A program made the position numbers and the translations under genes. Positions 24,471-37,572 of a stretch of DNA of 64,000 nt are shown in pieces. The DNA is from Crossaster papposus (Eukaryota; Echinodermata; Asteroidea; Velatida; Solasteridae): contig JBAIAA010000262.1 in assembly GCA_037893245.1 (NCBI GenBank), forward strand, positions 1,364,001 through 1,428,000. Direction: 5' to 3'. The notes beneath the pieces were generated by a model that was given only the letters and a program-made list of their open reading frames with translations, ran no database searches and was not told where the DNA came from. Position 1 is the stretch's first letter. Each line of letters begins with the position of its first letter.

Positions 24471-25940
24471 GGGTCCAGCACGCTCCCATTGCGCCACTCT
24501 GCTTCATGTGAATTTAGAAACAGAAAACAAAATTAAAGCAGACATTCTAAAAACATTCTAAAATATGCATTACATTTGAATAACAGTGAAGCAAAAATAC
24601 CTCTTTAGCCGAGCGAGGTTTTGGTCCTCGGACATCTGGGTTATGGGCCCAGCACGCTCCCACTGCTCCACTTTACTTCACGTAAATTGAGAAACAGCAA
24701 ACAAAATGAAAGCAGACATTCTAAAAACATTATAAAATATGTATTACATTGGAATAACGGTGAAGCAAAAATACCTCTTTAGCAGAGCGAGGTTTTGGTC
24801 TTCGGACCTTCTGGTTATGGGCCCAGCACGCTCCCACTGCAACACTCTGCGTAACTATTTTTAATGAAAATGAAATCACTATCAAGGAAATAATTATCCT
24901 GAGCAGACCGACGTTGTGGTCATCCGACCTCTCCGTTACTGACCAAGAAAGTGTCTACTTCGTCACTCTGAGTCGAGTACCTCAAGTAATACCAAACACC
25001 TGTTAGCAGAGCGAGGTTTCGATCCTCGGACCTCTGGGTTATGGGCCCAGCACGCTTCCACTGCGCCACTCTGCTTCATGTGTATTTAGAAACAACAAAC
25101 AAAATTATAGCACACGTTCTAAAAACATTCTAAAATATTTATTACATTTCAATAACAGTGAAGCAAAAATACCTCTTTAGCAGAGCGAGGTTTTGGTCCT
25201 CGGACCTCTGGGTTATGGGCCCAGCACGCTCCCACTGCAACACTCTGCGTAACTATTTGTAATGAAAATGAAATCACTATCAAGGAAATAATTATCCTGA
25301 GCAGACCGAGGTTGTGGTCATCCGAACTCTCGGTTACTGACCAAGAAAGTGTCTACTTCGTCACTCTGAGTCGAGTACCTCAAGTCATACCGAAAACTTG
25401 TTAGCAGAGCGAGGTTTCGATCTTCGGACCTCTGGGTTATGGGCCCAGCACGCTGCCACTGCGCCACTCTGCTTCATGTGAATTTAGAAACAGCAAACAA
25501 AATTAAAGCAGACATTCTAAAAACATTCTAAAATATGCATTACATTTGAATAACAGTGAAGCAAAAATACCTGCTTCATGTGTATTTAGAAACAACAAAC
25601 AAAATTAAAGCACACGTTCTAAAAACATTCTAAAATATTTATTACATTTCAATAACAGTCAAACAAAAATACCTCTTTAGCAGAGCGAGGTTTTGGTCCT
25701 CGGACCTCTTGGTTATGGACCCAGCACGGTCCCACTGCTCCACTATGCCTAACTATTTTTAATGAAAATGAAATCACTATTAAGTAAATAATTATCCTGA
25801 GCAGACCGACGTTGTGGTCATCCGACCTTTCCGTTACTGACCAAGAAAGTGTCTACTTCGTCACTCTGAGTCGAGTACCTCAAGTAATACCAACAACTTG
25901 TTAGCAGAGCGAGGTTTTGGTCCTCGGACCTCTGGGTTAT
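24471..25940. repeat. 1,470-bp higher-order unit (representative)
   Basis: Between identical landmarks at 24471 and 25941. Contains a spacer-spacer fusion, aaaatacctgcttcatg near 25570, where a B module is missing. The same fusion is at about 24100, 35126 and 36598. Confidence 0.88.
25004..25075 (-). tRNA. tRNA-iMet(CAT): Initiator tRNA-Met (CAT), perfect body, no proximal terminator
   Basis: Identical body, 1,470 bp after 23534. Duplication partner 36031-36102. Confidence 0.87.
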
Positions 25941-26473
25941 GGGTCCAGCACGCTCCCATTGCGCCACTCTGCTTCATGTGGATTTAGAAACAGAAAACAA
26001 AATTAAAGCAGACATTCTAAAAACATTCTAAAATATGCATTACATTTGAATAACAGTGAAGCAAAAATACCTCTTTAGCCGAGCGAGGTTTTGGTCCTCG
26101 GACATCTGGGTTATGGGCCCAGCACGCTCCCACTGCTCCACTTTACTTCATGTAAATTGAGAAACAGCAAACAAAATGAAAGCAGACATTCTAAAAACAT
26201 TATAAAATATGTATTACATTGGAATAACGGTGAAGCAAAAATACCTCTTTAGCAGAGCGAGGTTTTGGTCTTCGGACCTTCTGGTTATGGGCCCAGCACG
26301 CTCCCACTGCAACACTCTGCGTAACTATTTTTAATGAAAATGAAATCACTATCAAGGAAATAATTATCCTGAGCAGACCGACGTTGTGGTCATCCGACCT
26401 CTCCGTTACTGACCAAGAAAGTGTCTACTTCGTCACTCTGAGTCGAGTACCTCAAGTAATACCAAACACCTGT

Positions 26474-26545
26474 TAGCAGAGCGAGGTTTCGATCCTCGGA
26501 CATCTGGGTTATGGGCCCAGCACGCTTCCACTGCGCCACTCTGCT
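26474..26545 (-). tRNA. tRNA-iMet(CAT): Initiator tRNA-Met (CAT), variable-loop variant
   Basis: Same ATGTC variable-loop variant as 22564. Duplication partner 37501-37572. Confidence 0.8.
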
Positions 26546-26910
26546 TCATGTGTATTTAGAAACAACAAACAAAATTAAAGCACACGTTCTAAAAACATTC
26601 TAAAATATTTATTACATTTCAATAACAGTCAAGCAAAAATACCTCTTTAGCAGAGCGAGGTTTTGGTCCTCGGACCTCTTAGTTATGGACCCAGCACGGT
26701 CCCACTGCTCCACTATGCGTAACTATTTTTAATGAAAATGAAATCACTATTAAGTAAATAATTATCCTGAGCAGACCGACGTTGTGGTCATCCGACCTCT
26801 CCGTTACTGACCAAGAAAGTGTCTACTTCGTCACTCTGAGTCGAGTACCTCAAGTAATACCAACAACTTGTTAGCAGAGCGAGGTTTTGGTCCTCGGACC
26901 TCTGGGTTAT

Positions 26911-27880
26911 GGGTCCAGCACGCTCCCATTGCGCCACTCTGCTTCATGTGAATTTAGAAACAGCAAAGAAAATTAAAGCAGACATTCTAAAAACATTCTA
27001 AAATATGCATTACATTTGAATAACAGTGAAGCAAAAATACCTCTTTAGCCGAGCGAGGTTTTGGTCCTCGGACATCTGGGTTATGGGCCCAGCACGCTCC
27101 CACTGCTCCACTTTACTTCATGTAAATTGAGAAACAACAAACAAAATGAAAGCAGACATTCTAAAAACATTATAACATATTTATTAAATTGGAATAACTG
27201 TGAAGCAAAAATACCTCTTTAGCAGAGCGAGGTTTTGGTCTTCGGACCTTCTGGTTATGGGCCCAGCACGCTCCAACTGCAACACTCTGCGTAACTATTT
27301 TTAATGAAAATGAAATCACTAACAAGGAAATAATTATCCTGAGCAGACCGACGTTGTGGTCATCCGCCGTCTCCGTTACTGATCAAGAAAGTGTCTACTT
27401 CGTCACTCTGAGTCAAGTACCTCAAGTAATACCAAACACCTGTTAGCAGAGCGAGGTTTCGATCCTCGGACCTCTGGGTTATGGGCCCAGCACGCTTCCA
27501 CTGCGCCACTCTGCTTCATGTGTATTTAGAAACAACAAACAAAATTAAAGCACACGTTCTAAAAACATTCTAAAATATTTATTACATTTCAATAACAGTG
27601 AAGCAAAAATACCTCTTTAGCAGAGCGAGGTTTTGGTCCTCGGACCTCTTGGTTATTGACCCAGCACGGTCCCACTGCTCCACTATGCCTAACTATTTTT
27701 AATGAAAATGAAATCACTATTAAGTAAATAATTATCCTGAGCAGACCGACGTTGTGGTCATCCGACCTTTCCGTTACTGACCAAGAAAGTGTCTACTTCG
27801 TCACTCTGAGTCGAGTACCTCAAGTAATACCAACAACTTGTTAGCAGAGCGAGGTTTTGGTCCTCGGACCTCTGGGTTAT
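26911..27880. repeat. 970-bp higher-order unit (representative)
   Basis: Between identical landmarks at 26911 and 27881, seven tRNA-like modules. Other 970-bp steps: 22031-23001, 25941-26911, 29423-30393, 36968-37938 and 37938-38908; 38908-40848 is two steps with an altered landmark. Confidence 0.9.
27444..27515 (-). tRNA. tRNA-iMet(CAT): Initiator tRNA-Met (CAT), perfect body, no proximal terminator
   Basis: Identical body. Duplication partner 38471-38542. I compared its flanks with those of 45802: about nine differences in roughly 120 flanking bases but none in the tRNA. Confidence 0.87.
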
Positions 27881-28985
27881 GGGTCCAGCACGCTCCCATT
27901 GCGCCACTCTGCTTCATGTGAATTTAGAAACAGAAAACAAAATTAAAGCAGACATTCTAAAAACATTCTAAAATATGCATTACATTTGAATAACAGTGAA
28001 GCAAAAATACCTCTTTAGCCGAGCGAGGTTTTGGTCCTCGGACATCTGGGTTATGGGCCCAGCACGCTCCCACTGCTCCACTTTACTTCACGTAAATTGA
28101 GAAACAACAAACAAAATTAAAGCACACGTTCTAAAAACATTCTAAAATATTTATTACATTTCAATAACAGTGAAGCAAAAATACCTCTTTAGCAGAGCGA
28201 GGTTTTGGTCCTCGGACCTCTGGGTTATGGGCCCAGCACGCTCCTACTGCAACACTCTGCGTAACTATTTGTAATGAAAATGAAATCACTATCAAGGAAA
28301 TAATTATCCTGAGCAGACCGAGGTTGTGGTCATCCGAACTCTCGGTTACTGACCAAGAAAGTGTCTACTTCGTCACTCTGAGTCGAGTACCTCAAGTCAT
28401 ACCGAAAACTTGTTAGCAGAGCGAGGTTTCGATCTTCGGACCTCTGGGTTATGGGCCCAGCACGCTGCCACTGCGCCACTCTGCTTCATGTGAATTTAGA
28501 AACAGCAAACAAAATTAAAGCAGACATTCTAAAAACATTCTAAAATATGCATTACATTTGAATAACAGTGAAGCAAAAATACCTCTTTAGCCGAGCGAGG
28601 TTTTGGTCCTCGGACATTTGGGTTATGGGCCCAGCACGCTCCCACTGCTCCACTTTACTTCATGTAAATTGAGAAACAGCAAACAAAATGAAAGCAGACA
28701 TTCTAAAAACATTATAAAATATTTATTAAATTGGAATAACAGTGAAGCAAAAATACCTCTTTAGCAGAGCGAGGTTTTGGTCTTCGGACCTTCTGGTTAT
28801 GGGCCCAGCACGCTCCAACTGCAACACTCTGCGTAACTATTTTTAATGAAAATGAAATCACTAACAAGGAAATAATTATCCTGAGCAGACCGACGTTGTG
28901 GTCATCCGACCTCTCCGTTACTGAACAAGAAAGTGTCTACTTTGTCACTCTGAGTCAAGTACCTCAAGTAATACCAAACACCTGT

Positions 28986-29057
28986 TAGCAGAGCGAGGTT
29001 TCGATCCTCGGACCTCTGGGTTATGGGCCCAGCACGCTTCCACTGCGCCACTCTGCT
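28986..29057 (-). tRNA. tRNA-iMet(CAT): Initiator tRNA-Met (CAT), perfect body, no proximal terminator
   Basis: Identical body; lies in the 970-bp unit that is missing from the right duplication copy. Confidence 0.87.
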
Positions 29058-29955
29058 TCATGTGTATTTAGAAACAACAAACAAAATTAAAGCACACGTT
29101 CTAAAAACATTCTAAAATATTTATTACATTTCAATAACAGTCAAGCAAAAATACCTCTTTAGCAGAGCGAGGTTTTGGTCCTCGGACCTCTTAGTTATGG
29201 ACCCAGCACGGTCCCACTGCTCCACTATGCGTAACTATTTTTAATGAAAATGAAATCACTATTAAGTAAATAATTATTCTGAGCAGACCGACGTTGTGGT
29301 CATCCGACCTCTCCGTTACTGACCAAGAAAGTGTCTACTTCGTCACTCTGAGTCGAGTACCTCAAGTAATACCAACAACTTGTTAGCAGAGCGAGGTTTT
29401 GGTCCTCGGACCTCTGGGTTATGGGTCCAGCACGCTCCCATTGCGCCACTCTGCTTCATGTGAATTTAGAAACAGCAAAGAAAATTAAAGCAGACATTCT
29501 AAAAACATTCTAAAATATGCATTACATTTGAATAACAGTGAAGCAAAAATACCTCTTTAGCCGAGCGAGGTTTTGGTCCTCGGACATCTGGGTTATGGGC
29601 CCAGCACGCTCCCACTGCTCCACTTTACTTCATGTAAATTGAGAAACAACAAACAAAATGAAAGCAGACATTCTAAAAACATTATAACATATTTATTAAA
29701 TTGGAATAACTGTGAAGCAAAAATACCTCTTTAGCAGAGCGAGGTTTTGGTCTTCGGACCTTCTGGTTATGGGCCCAGCACGCTCCAACTGCAACACTCT
29801 GCGTAACTATTTTTAATGAAAATGAAATCACTAACAAGGAAATAATTATCCTGAGCAGACCGACGTTGTGGTCATCCGCCGTCTCCGTTACTGATTAAGA
29901 AAGTGTCTACTTCGTCACTCTGAGTCAAGTACCTCAAGTAATACCAAACACCTGT

Positions 29956-30027
29956 TAGCAGAGCGAGGTTTCGATCCTCGGACCTCTGGGTTATGGGCCC
30001 AGCACGCTTCCACTGCGCCACTCTGCT
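29956..30027 (-). tRNA. tRNA-iMet(CAT): Initiator tRNA-Met (CAT), perfect body, no proximal terminator
   Basis: Identical body; partner 40411-40482 (offset 10,455). Confidence 0.87.
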
Positions 30028-30925
30028 TCATGTGTATTTAGAAACAACAAACAAAATTAAAGCACACGTTCTAAAAACATTCTAAAATATTTATTACATT
30101 TCAATAACAGTGAAGCAAAAATACCTCTTTAGCAGAGCGAGGTTTTGGTCCTCGGACCTCTTGGTTATGGACCCAGCACGGTCCCACTGCTCCACTATGC
30201 CTAACTATTTTTAATGAAAATGAAATCACTATTAAGTAAATAATTATCCTGAGCAGACCGACGTTGTGGTCATCCGACCTTTCCGTTACTGACCAAGAAA
30301 GTGTCTACTTCGTCACTCTGAGTCGAGTACCTCAAGTAATACCAACAACTTGTTAGCAGAGCGAGGTTTTGGTCCTCGGACCTCTGGGTTATGGGTCCAG
30401 CACGCTCCCATTGCGCCACTCTGCTTCATGTGAATTTAGAAACAGAAAACAAAATTAAAGCAGACATTCTAAAAACATTCTAAAATATGCATTACATTTG
30501 AATAACAGTGAAGCAAAAATACCTCTTTAGCCGAGCGAGGTTTTGGTCCTCGGACATCTGGGTTATGGGCCCAGCACGCTCCCACTGCTCCACTTTACTT
30601 CATGTAAATTGAGAAACAGCAAACAAAATGAAAGCAGACATTCTAAAAACATTATAAAATATGTATTACATTGGAATAACGGTGAAGCAAAAATACCTCT
30701 TTAGCAGAGCGAGGTTTTGGTCTTCGGACCTTCTTGTTATGGGCCCAGCACGCTCCCACTGCAACACTCTGCGTAACTATTTTTAATGAAAATGAAATCA
30801 CTATCAAGGAAATAATTATCCTGAGCAGACCGACGTTGTGGTCATCCGACCTCTCCGTTACTGACCAAGAAAGTGTCTACTTCGTCACTCTGAGTCGAGT
30901 ACCTCAAGTAATACCAAACACCTGT

Positions 30926-30997
30926 TAGCAGAGCGAGGTTTCGATCCTCGGACCTCTGGGTTATGGGCCCAGCACGCTTCCACTGCGCCACTCTGCT
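30926..30997 (-). tRNA. tRNA-iMet(CAT): Initiator tRNA-Met (CAT), perfect body, no proximal terminator
   Basis: Identical body, just beyond the right end of the duplicated segment; no partner in the right copy. Confidence 0.87.
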
Positions 30998-31784
30998 TCA
31001 TGTGTATTTAGAAACAACAAACAAAATTAAAGCACACGTTCTAAAAACATTCTAAAATATTTATTACATTTCAATAACAGTGAAGCAAAAATACCTCTTT
31101 AGCAGAGCGAGGTTTTGGTCCTCGGGCCTCTGGGTTATGGGCCCAGCACGCTCCCACTGCAACACTCTGCGTAACTATTTGTAATGAAAATGAAATCACT
31201 ATCAAGGAAATAATTATCCTGAGCAGACCGAGGTTGTGGTCATCCGAACTCTCGGTTACTGACCAAGAAAGTGTCTACTTCGTCACTCTGAGTCGAGTAC
31301 CTCAAGTCATACCGAAAACTTGTTAGCAGAGCGAGGTTTCGATCTTCGGACCTCTGGGTTATGGGCCCAGCACGCTTCCACTGCGCCACTCTGCTTCATG
31401 TGAATTTAGAAACAACAAACACAATTAAAGCAGACATTCTAAAAACATTCTAAAAGATTTATTACATTTCAATAACTGTGAAGCAAAAATACCTCTTTAG
31501 CAGAGCGAGGTTTTGGTCCTCGGACCTCTTGGTTATGGACCCAGCACGCTCCCACTGCAACACTCTCCGTAACTATTTTTAATGAAAATGAAAATGAAAT
31601 CACTATCAAGGAAATAATTATCCTGACCAGACCGAGTTTGTGGTCATCCGAACTCTCGGTTACTGACCAAGAAAGTGTCTACTTTGTCACTCTGAGTCGA
31701 GTACCTCAAGTCATACCAAAAACGTGTTAGCAGAGCGAGGTTTCGATCTTCGGACCTCGGGGTTAAGGGCCCAGCACGCTTCCA

Positions 31785-32870
31785 CTGCAACACTCTGCGT
31801 AACTATTTTTAATGAAAATAAAAGTAATCACTATTAAGTAAATAATTATCATGAGCAGACCGACGTTGTGGTCATCCGACCTCTCCGTTACTGGCCAAGA
31901 AAATGTCTACTTCATCACTCCCAGTCGAGTACCTCAAGTAATACCAAAAACTTCTTAGCAGAGCGAGGTTTTGGTTTTGGAAATAATTATCCTGAGCAGA
32001 CCGACGTTGTGGTCATCCGACCTTTCCGTTACTGACCAAGAAAGTGTCTACTTCGTCACTCTGAGTCGAGTACCTCAAGTAATACCAAAAACATGTTAGC
32101 AGAGCGAGGTTTCGACCTTCGGACCTCTGGGTTATGGGCCCAGCACGCTTCCGCTGCGCCACTCTGCTTCATGTGAATTTAGAAACAGCAAACAAAATTA
32201 AAGCAGACATTCTAAAAACATTCTAAAATATGCATTACATTTGAATAACAGTGAAGCAAAAATACCTCTTTAGCCGAGCGAGGTTTTGGTCCTCGGACAT
32301 CTGGGTTATGGGCCCAGCACGCTCCCACTGCAACACTCTGCGTAACTATTTTTAATGAAAATAAAAGTAATCACTATTAAGTAAATAATTATCATGAGCA
32401 GACCGACGTTGTGGTCATCCGACCTCTCCGTTACTGGCCAAGAAAATGTCTACTTCATCACTCCCAGTCGAGTACCTCAAGAAATACCAACAACTTGTTA
32501 GCAGAGCGAGGTTTTGGTTTTGGAAATAATTATCCTGAGCAGACCGACGTTGTGGTCATCCGACCTTTCCGTTACTGACCAGGAAAGTGTCTACTTCGTC
32601 ACTCTGAGTCGAGTACCTCAAGTAATACCAAAAACATGTTAGCAGAGCGAGGTTTCGATCTTCGGACCTCTGGGTTATGGGCCCAGCACGCTTCCGCTGC
32701 GCCACTCTGCTTCATGTGAATTTAGAAACAGCAAACAAAATTAAAGCAGACATTCTAAAAACATTCTAAAATATGCATTACATTTGAATAACAGTGAAGC
32801 AAAAATACCTCTTTAGCCGAGCGAGGTTTTGGTCCTCGGACATCTGGGTTATGGGCCCAGCACGCTCCAA
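31785..32870. repeat. 543-bp tandem duplication
   Basis: The unusual junction ggttttggttttggaaataa occurs at about 31967 and again 543 bp later. Each is preceded by a C module with the private variants ccaagaaaatgtc and cttcatcactccc. In both, a D-type tRNA module is cut after ggttttggttttgg and joined directly to a C-module spacer. Confidence 0.82.
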
Positions 32871-33590
32871 CTGCTCCACTTTACTTCATGTAAATTGAGA
32901 AACAGCAAACAAAATGAAAGCAGACATTCTAAAAACATTATAAAATATTTATTAAATTGGAATAACAGTGAAGCAAAAATACCTCTTTAGCAGAGCGAGG
33001 TTTTGGTCTTCGGACCTTCTGGTTATGGGCCCAGCACGCTCCCACTGCAACACTCTGCGTAACTATTTGTAATGAAAATGAAATCACTATCAAGGAAATA
33101 ATTATCCTGAGCAGACCGAGGTTGTGGTCATCCGAACTCTCTGTTACTGACTAAGAAAGTGTCTACTTCGTCACTCTGAGTCGAGTACCTCAAGTCATAC
33201 CAAAAACGTGTTAGCAGAGCGAGGTTTCGATCTTGGGACCTCTGGTTTAAGGGCCCAGCACGCTTCCACTGCGGCGCCACTCTACTTCATGTAAAGTTAG
33301 AAACAGCAAACAAAATGAAAGCAGACTTATTAAATTGGAATAACAGTGAAGCAAACAATACCTCTTTAGCAGAGCGAGGTTTTGGTCCTCGGACCTCTGG
33401 GTTATGGGCCCAGCACGCTCCAACTGCAACACTCTGCGTAACTATTTTTAATGAAAATGAAATCACTAACAAGGAAATAATTATCCTGAGCAGACCGACG
33501 TTGTGGTCATCCGCCGTCTCCGTTACTGATCAAGAAAGTGTCTACTTCGTCACTCTGAGTCAAGTACCTCAAGTAATACCAAACACCTGT

Positions 33591-33662
33591 TAGCAGAGCG
33601 AGGTTTCGATCCTCGGACCTCTGGGTTATGGGCCTAGCACGCTTCCACTGCGCCACTCTGCT
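33591..33662 (-). pseudogene. Initiator tRNA copy with broken anticodon stem
   Basis: gggcctagc replaces gggcccagc, giving stem CTAGG/CCCAG with an A:C mismatch; otherwise like the perfect copies. The same change is at 19075-19146. Confidence 0.7.
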
Positions 33663-34560
33663 TCATGTGTATTTAGAAACAACAAACAAAATTAAAGCAC
33701 ACGTTCTAAAAACATTCTAAAATATTTATTACATTTCAATAACAGTGAAGCAAAAATACCTCTTTAGCAGAGCGAGGTTTTGGTCCTCGGACCTCTTGGT
33801 TATGGACCCAGCACGGTCCCACTGCTCCACTATGCCTAACTATTTTTAATGAAAATGAAATCACTATTAAGTAAATAATTATCCTGAGCAGACCGACGTT
33901 GTGGTCATCCGACCTTTCCGTTACTGACCAAGAAAGTGTCTACTTCGTCACTCTGAGTCGAGTATCTCAAGTAATACCAACAACTTGTTAGCAGAGCGAG
34001 GTTTTGGTCCTCGGACCTCTGGGTTATGGGTCCAGCACGCTCCCATTGCGCCACTCTGCTTCATGTGAATTTAGAAACAGAAAACAAAATTAAAGCAGAC
34101 ATTCTAAAAACATTCTAAAATATGCATTACATTTGAATAACAGTGAAGCAAAAATACCTCTTTAGCCGAGCGAGGTTTTGGTCCTCGGACATCTGGGTTA
34201 TGGGCCCAGCACGCTCCCACTGCTCCACTTTACTTCACGTAAATTGAGAAACAGCAAACAAAATGAAAGCAGACATTCTAAAAACATTATAAAATATGTA
34301 TTACATTGGAATAACGGTGAAGCAAAAATACCTCTTTAGCAGAGCGAGGTTTTGGTCTTCGGACCTTCTGGTTATGGGCCCAGCACGCTCCCACTGCAAC
34401 ACTCTGCGTAACTATTTTTAATGAAAATGAAATCACTATCAAGGAAATAATTATCCTGAGCAGACCGACGTTGTGGTCATCCGACCTCTCCGTTACTGAC
34501 CAAGAAAGTGTCTACTTCGTCACTCTGAGTCGAGTACCTCAAGTAATACCAAACACCTGT

Positions 34561-34632
34561 TAGCAGAGCGAGGTTTCGATCCTCGGACCTCTGGGTTATG
34601 GGCCCAGCACGCTTCCACTGCGCCACTCTGCT
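34561..34632 (-). tRNA. tRNA-iMet(CAT): Initiator tRNA-Met (CAT), perfect body, no proximal terminator
   Basis: Identical body; partner of 23534. Confidence 0.87.
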
Positions 34633-36030
34633 TCATGTGTATTTAGAAACAACAAACAAAATTAAAGCACACGTTCTAAAAACATTCTAAAATATTTATT
34701 ACATTTCAATAACAGTGAAGCAAAAATACCTCTTTAGCAGAGCGAGGTTTTGGTCCTCGGACCTCTGGGTTATGGGCCCAGCACGCTCCCACTGCAACAC
34801 TCTGCGTAACTATTTGTAATGAAAATGAAATCACTATCAAGGAAATAATTATCCTGAGCAGACCGAGGTTGTGGTCATCCGAACTCTCGGTTACTGACCA
34901 AGAAAGTGTCTACTTCGTCACTCTGAGTCGAGTACCTCAAGTCATACCGAAAACTTGTTAGCAGAGCGAGGTTTCGATCTTCGGACCTCTGGGTTATGGG
35001 CCCAGCACGCTGCCACTGCGCCACTCTGCTTCATGTGAATTTAGAAACAGCAAACAAAATTAAAGCAGACATTCTAAAAACATTCTAAAATATGCATTAC
35101 ATTTGAATAACAGTGAAGCAAAAATACCTGCTTCATGTGTATTTAGAAACAACAAACAAAATTAAAGCACACGTTCTAAAAACATTCTAAAATATTTATT
35201 ACATTTCAATAACAGTCAAGCAAAAATACCTCTTTAGCAGAGCGAGGTTTTGGTCCTCGGACCTCTTGGTTATGGACCCAGCACGGTCCCACTGCTCCAC
35301 TATGCCTAACTATTTTTAATGAAAATGAAATCACTATTAAGTAAATAATTATCCTGAGCAGACCGACGTTGTGGTCATCCGACCTTTCCGTTACTGACCA
35401 AGAAAGTGTCTACTTCGTCACTCTGAGTCGAGTACCTCAAGTAATACCAACAACTTGTTAGCAGAGCGAGGTTTTGGTCCTCGGACCTCTGGGTTATGGG
35501 TCCAGCACGCTCCCATTGCGCCACTCTGCTTCATGTGGATTTAGAAACAGAAAACAAAATTAAAGCAGACATTCTAAAAACATTCTAAAATATGCATTAC
35601 ATTTGAATAACAGTGAAGCAAAAATACCTCTTTAGCCGAGCGAGGTTTTGGTCCTCGGACATCTGGGTTATGGGCCCAGCACGCTCCCACTGCTCCACTT
35701 TACTTCATTTAAATTGAGAAACAGAAAACAAAATGAAAGCAGACATTCTAAAAACATTATAAAATATGTATTACATTGGAATAACGGTGAAGCAAAAATA
35801 CCTCTTTAGCAGAGCGAGGTTTTGGTCTTCGGACCTTCTGGTTATGGGCCCAGCACGCTCCCACTGCAACACTCTGCGTAACTATTTTTAATGAAAATGA
35901 AATCACTATCAAGGAAATAATTATCCTGAGCAGACCGACGTTGTGGTCATCCGACCTCTCCGTTACTGACCAAGAAAGTGTCTACTTCGTCACTCTGAGT
36001 CGAGTACCTCAAGTAATACCAAACACCTGT

Positions 36031-36102
36031 TAGCAGAGCGAGGTTTCGATCCTCGGACCTCTGGGTTATGGGCCCAGCACGCTTCCACTGCGCCACTCTG
36101 CT
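36031..36102 (-). tRNA. tRNA-iMet(CAT): Initiator tRNA-Met (CAT), perfect body, no proximal terminator
   Basis: Identical body; partner of 25004. Confidence 0.87.
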
Positions 36103-37500
36103 TCATGTGTATTTAGAAACAACAAACAAAATTAAAGCACACGTTCTAAAAACATTCTAAAATATTTATTACATTTCAATAACAGTGAAGCAAAAATACC
36201 TCTTTAGCAGAGCGAGGTTTTGGTCCTCGGACCTCTGGGTTATGGGCCCAGCACGCTCCCACTGCAACACTCTGCGTAACTATTTGTAATGAAAATGAAA
36301 TCACTATCAAGGAAATAATTATCCTGAGCAGACCGAGGTTGTGGTCATCCGAACTCTCGGTTACTGACCAAGAAAGTGTCTACTTCGTCACTCTGAGTCG
36401 AGTACCTCAAGTCATACCGAAAACTTGTTAGCAGAGCGAGGTTTCGATCTTCGGACCTCTGGGTTATGGGCCCAGCACGCTGCCACTGCGCCACTCTGCT
36501 TCATGTGAATTTAGAAACAGCAAACAAAATTAAAGCAGACATTCTAAAAACATTCTAAAATATGCATTACATTTGAATAACAGTGAAGCAAAAATACCTG
36601 CTTCATGTGTATTTAGAAACAACAAACAAAATTAAAGCACACGTTCTAAAAACATTCTAAAATATTTATTACATTTCAATAACAGTCAAGCAAAAATACC
36701 TCTTTAGCAGAGCGAGGTTTTGGTCCTCGGACCTCTTGGTTATGGACCCAGCACGGTCCCACTGCTCCACTATGCCTAACTATTTTTAATGAAAATGAAA
36801 TCACTATTAAGTAAATAATTATCCTGAGCAGACCGACGTTGTGGTCATCCGACCTTTCCGTTACTGACCAAGAAAGTGTCTACTTCGTCACTCTGAGTCG
36901 AGTACCTCAAGTAATACCAACAACTTGTTAGCAGAGCGAGGTTTTGGTCCTCGGACCTCTGGGTTATGGGTCCAGCACGCTCCCATTGCGCCACTCTGCT
37001 TCATGTGGATTTAGAAACAGAAAACAAAATTAAAGCAGACATTCTAAAAACATTCTAAAATATGCATTACATTTGAATAACAGTGAAGCAAAAATACCTC
37101 TTTAGCCGAGCGAGGTTTTGGTCCTCGGACATCTGGGTTATGGGCCCAGCACGCTCCCACTGCTCCACTTTACTTCATGTAAATTGAGAAACAGCAAACA
37201 AAATGAAAGCAGACATTCTAAAAACATTATAAAATATGTATTACATTGGAATAACGGTGAAGCAAAAATACCTCTTTAGCAGAGCGAGGTTTTGGTCTTC
37301 GGACCTTCTGGTTATGGGCCCAGCACGCTCCCACTGCAACACTCTGCGTAACTATTTTTAATGAAAATGAAATCACTATCAAGGAAATAATTATCCTGAG
37401 CAGACCGACGTTGTGGTCATCCGACCTCTCCGTTACTGACCAAGAAAGTGTCTACTTCGTCACTCTGAGTCGAGTACCTCAAGTAATACCAAACACCTGT

Positions 37501-37572
37501 TAGCAGAGCGAGGTTTCGATCCTCGGACATCTGGGTTATGGGCCCAGCACGCTTCCACTGCGCCACTCTGCT
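37501..37572 (-). tRNA. tRNA-iMet(CAT): Initiator tRNA-Met (CAT), variable-loop variant
   Basis: ATGTC variable loop; partner of 26474, the variant being preserved across the duplication. Confidence 0.8.

Larger units (their letters stand above)
22718..30770. repeat. Segmental duplication, left copy
   Basis: Matches 33,745-41,220. The offset is exactly 11,027 for landmarks at 23001, 24471, 25941, 26911 and 27881. It becomes 11,425 after a 398-bp monomer missing here near 28,102, then 10,455 after a 970-bp unit missing from the right copy. Shared private variants include cggacatttggg (28611/40036), gattaag (29893/40348) and ggaccttcttg (30726/41181). Confidence 0.9.
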
